From an uncultured Bdellovibrio sp. (GTDB lineage Bacteria > Bdellovibrionota > Bdellovibrionia > Bdellovibrionales > Bdellovibrionaceae): DNA of 42,646 bases. Below, piece after piece: positions 42,415 through 42,646 of the stretch. The stretch is taken from assembly GCF_946478835.1 (NCBI RefSeq), contig NZ_CAMLDV010000010.1:1-42646 (forward strand), in the 5' to 3' direction. The notes below the pieces were generated by a model. The model had not been told where the DNA came from and ran no database searches. It worked only from the letters and a program-made list of their open reading frames with translations. The translations under genes and the position numbers were made by a program. Each line of letters starts with the position of its first letter. Position 1 is the first letter of the stretch.

Positions 42415-42646
42415 AAGTCATGCCTCCGTAGACCCTGTCATTGGCGCGATATTGATTGAGAAAACTTGAAGGGTTGTAGGACTCATCCTGCACCCCTAAA
42501 ATATCACCGCCCATAACAACGGCCCACTTTTGACTTGGATAATAGAGGAACTCTGTATTGAGCAAAGAGCCTCTTTGATCGTAGTCATATAGATACTTGA
42601 ATCTTGTTACGAAAGGACGGCGGAAGAGGCTTGCAAGCTGCCCTTC
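42404..42646 (-). CDS. outer-membrane beta-barrel protein, 3' partial at window edge
   Basis: The last 80 codons are in the window, and the gene continues beyond base 42646. The frame reads EGQLASLFRRPFVTRFKYLY at the edge, continues with amphipathic strands (TEFLYYPSQKWAVVMGGDILGV) and ends NDRVYGGMTYVF. The closing segment matches the NDRLMVGAAYVF end of the barrel at 9789-11141. The stop overlaps the EF-hand lipoprotein start by 11 bases (ATGTTTTCTAA), exactly as in that pair. It is therefore the paralogous barrel of the second module. Confidence 0.82.
   Translation of the reverse strand, partial: EGQLASLFRRPFVTRFKYLYDYDQRGSLLNTEFLYYPSQKWAVVMGGDILGVQDESYNPSSFLNQYRANDRVYGGMTYVF

Noticed and set aside
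1..42646. tRNA, rRNA, CRISPR, insertion-sequence or prophage features
   Set aside because: No cloverleaf-like CCA-ending segments, repeat-spacer arrays, transposase motifs or phage structural genes were found by reading; a dedicated tRNA or covariance scan was not possible.

Overview
The window looks like a chromosomal segment of a Bdellovibrio-type predatory bacterium (Bdellovibrionota). The grounds are the dense load of exported lipoproteins and outer-membrane beta-barrels ending in aromatic residues, the Lys/Ser-rich codon style, the modest GC content, an RNA-methyltransferase/RluA/LPS-gene background, and an abundance of CheY/SpoIIE/CheA-like signalling genes. This placement is inferred from protein character only. 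No rRNA, tRNA, CRISPR array, insertion sequence or prophage gene was recognised. Genes are packed tightly; several convergent pairs have touching or overlapping stop codons.

Layout. 1-5200: the end of an RluA-type pseudouridine synthase, a barrel protein, a lipoprotein of the endonuclease/exonuclease/phosphatase fold, a lipoprotein with a lytic-transglycosylase-like core, and an unknown lipoprotein. 5224-11141 (minus): a four-gene operon of barrel, EF-hand lipoprotein, second outer-membrane protein and RlmL-like rRNA methyltransferase. 11306-13629: two overlapping LPS-core genes (heptosyltransferase-like, then Kdo transferase waaA). 13630-14974: a periplasmic solute-binding protein and a small Cys-containing exported protein. 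15128-19574: a barrel/giant-lipoprotein pair with its own good promoter and a leader inverted repeat. 19579-27462: PEBP, a BtuF-fold protein without signal peptide, an SDR-like protein with an RNase Z-like hydrolase, an exported protein, a phospholipase D/cardiolipin synthase gene broken by an in-frame amber codon, and a NadR-like P-loop protein with a barrel protein. 27459-36974: a signalling block (response regulator with a DUF4388-like region, STAS, SpoIIE phosphatase, FecR/FN3-repeat protein, CheA-like kinase, CheY-like regulator). 37035-39386: ChaN-like lipoprotein, rpmG (bL33), dcd and a lipoprotein. 39328-42646 (minus): a second barrel/EF-hand lipoprotein module, paralogous to the first.

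The most notable system is the two-gene module 'outer-membrane barrel + large EF-hand lipoprotein', present twice (9789-11141 with 7499-9799, and 42404-end with 39328-42414). In both copies the genes overlap by the same 11 bases, ATGTTTTCTAA. The lipoproteins share an N-terminal Cys pair with identical 27-residue spacing, repeated GG-containing EF-hand-like segments (four in the long paralog, about two in the short one) and one canonical EF-hand loop near the C terminus. A third barrel/giant-lipoprotein pair at 15128-19574 has the same gene arrangement but no visible sequence similarity. Its lipoprotein carries a long internal duplication and a Ser/Thr-alternating stretch that resembles the membrane hairpin of aerolysin-type pore formers. 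A plausible reading is that these pairs build calcium-responsive complexes at the outer membrane; this is inference.
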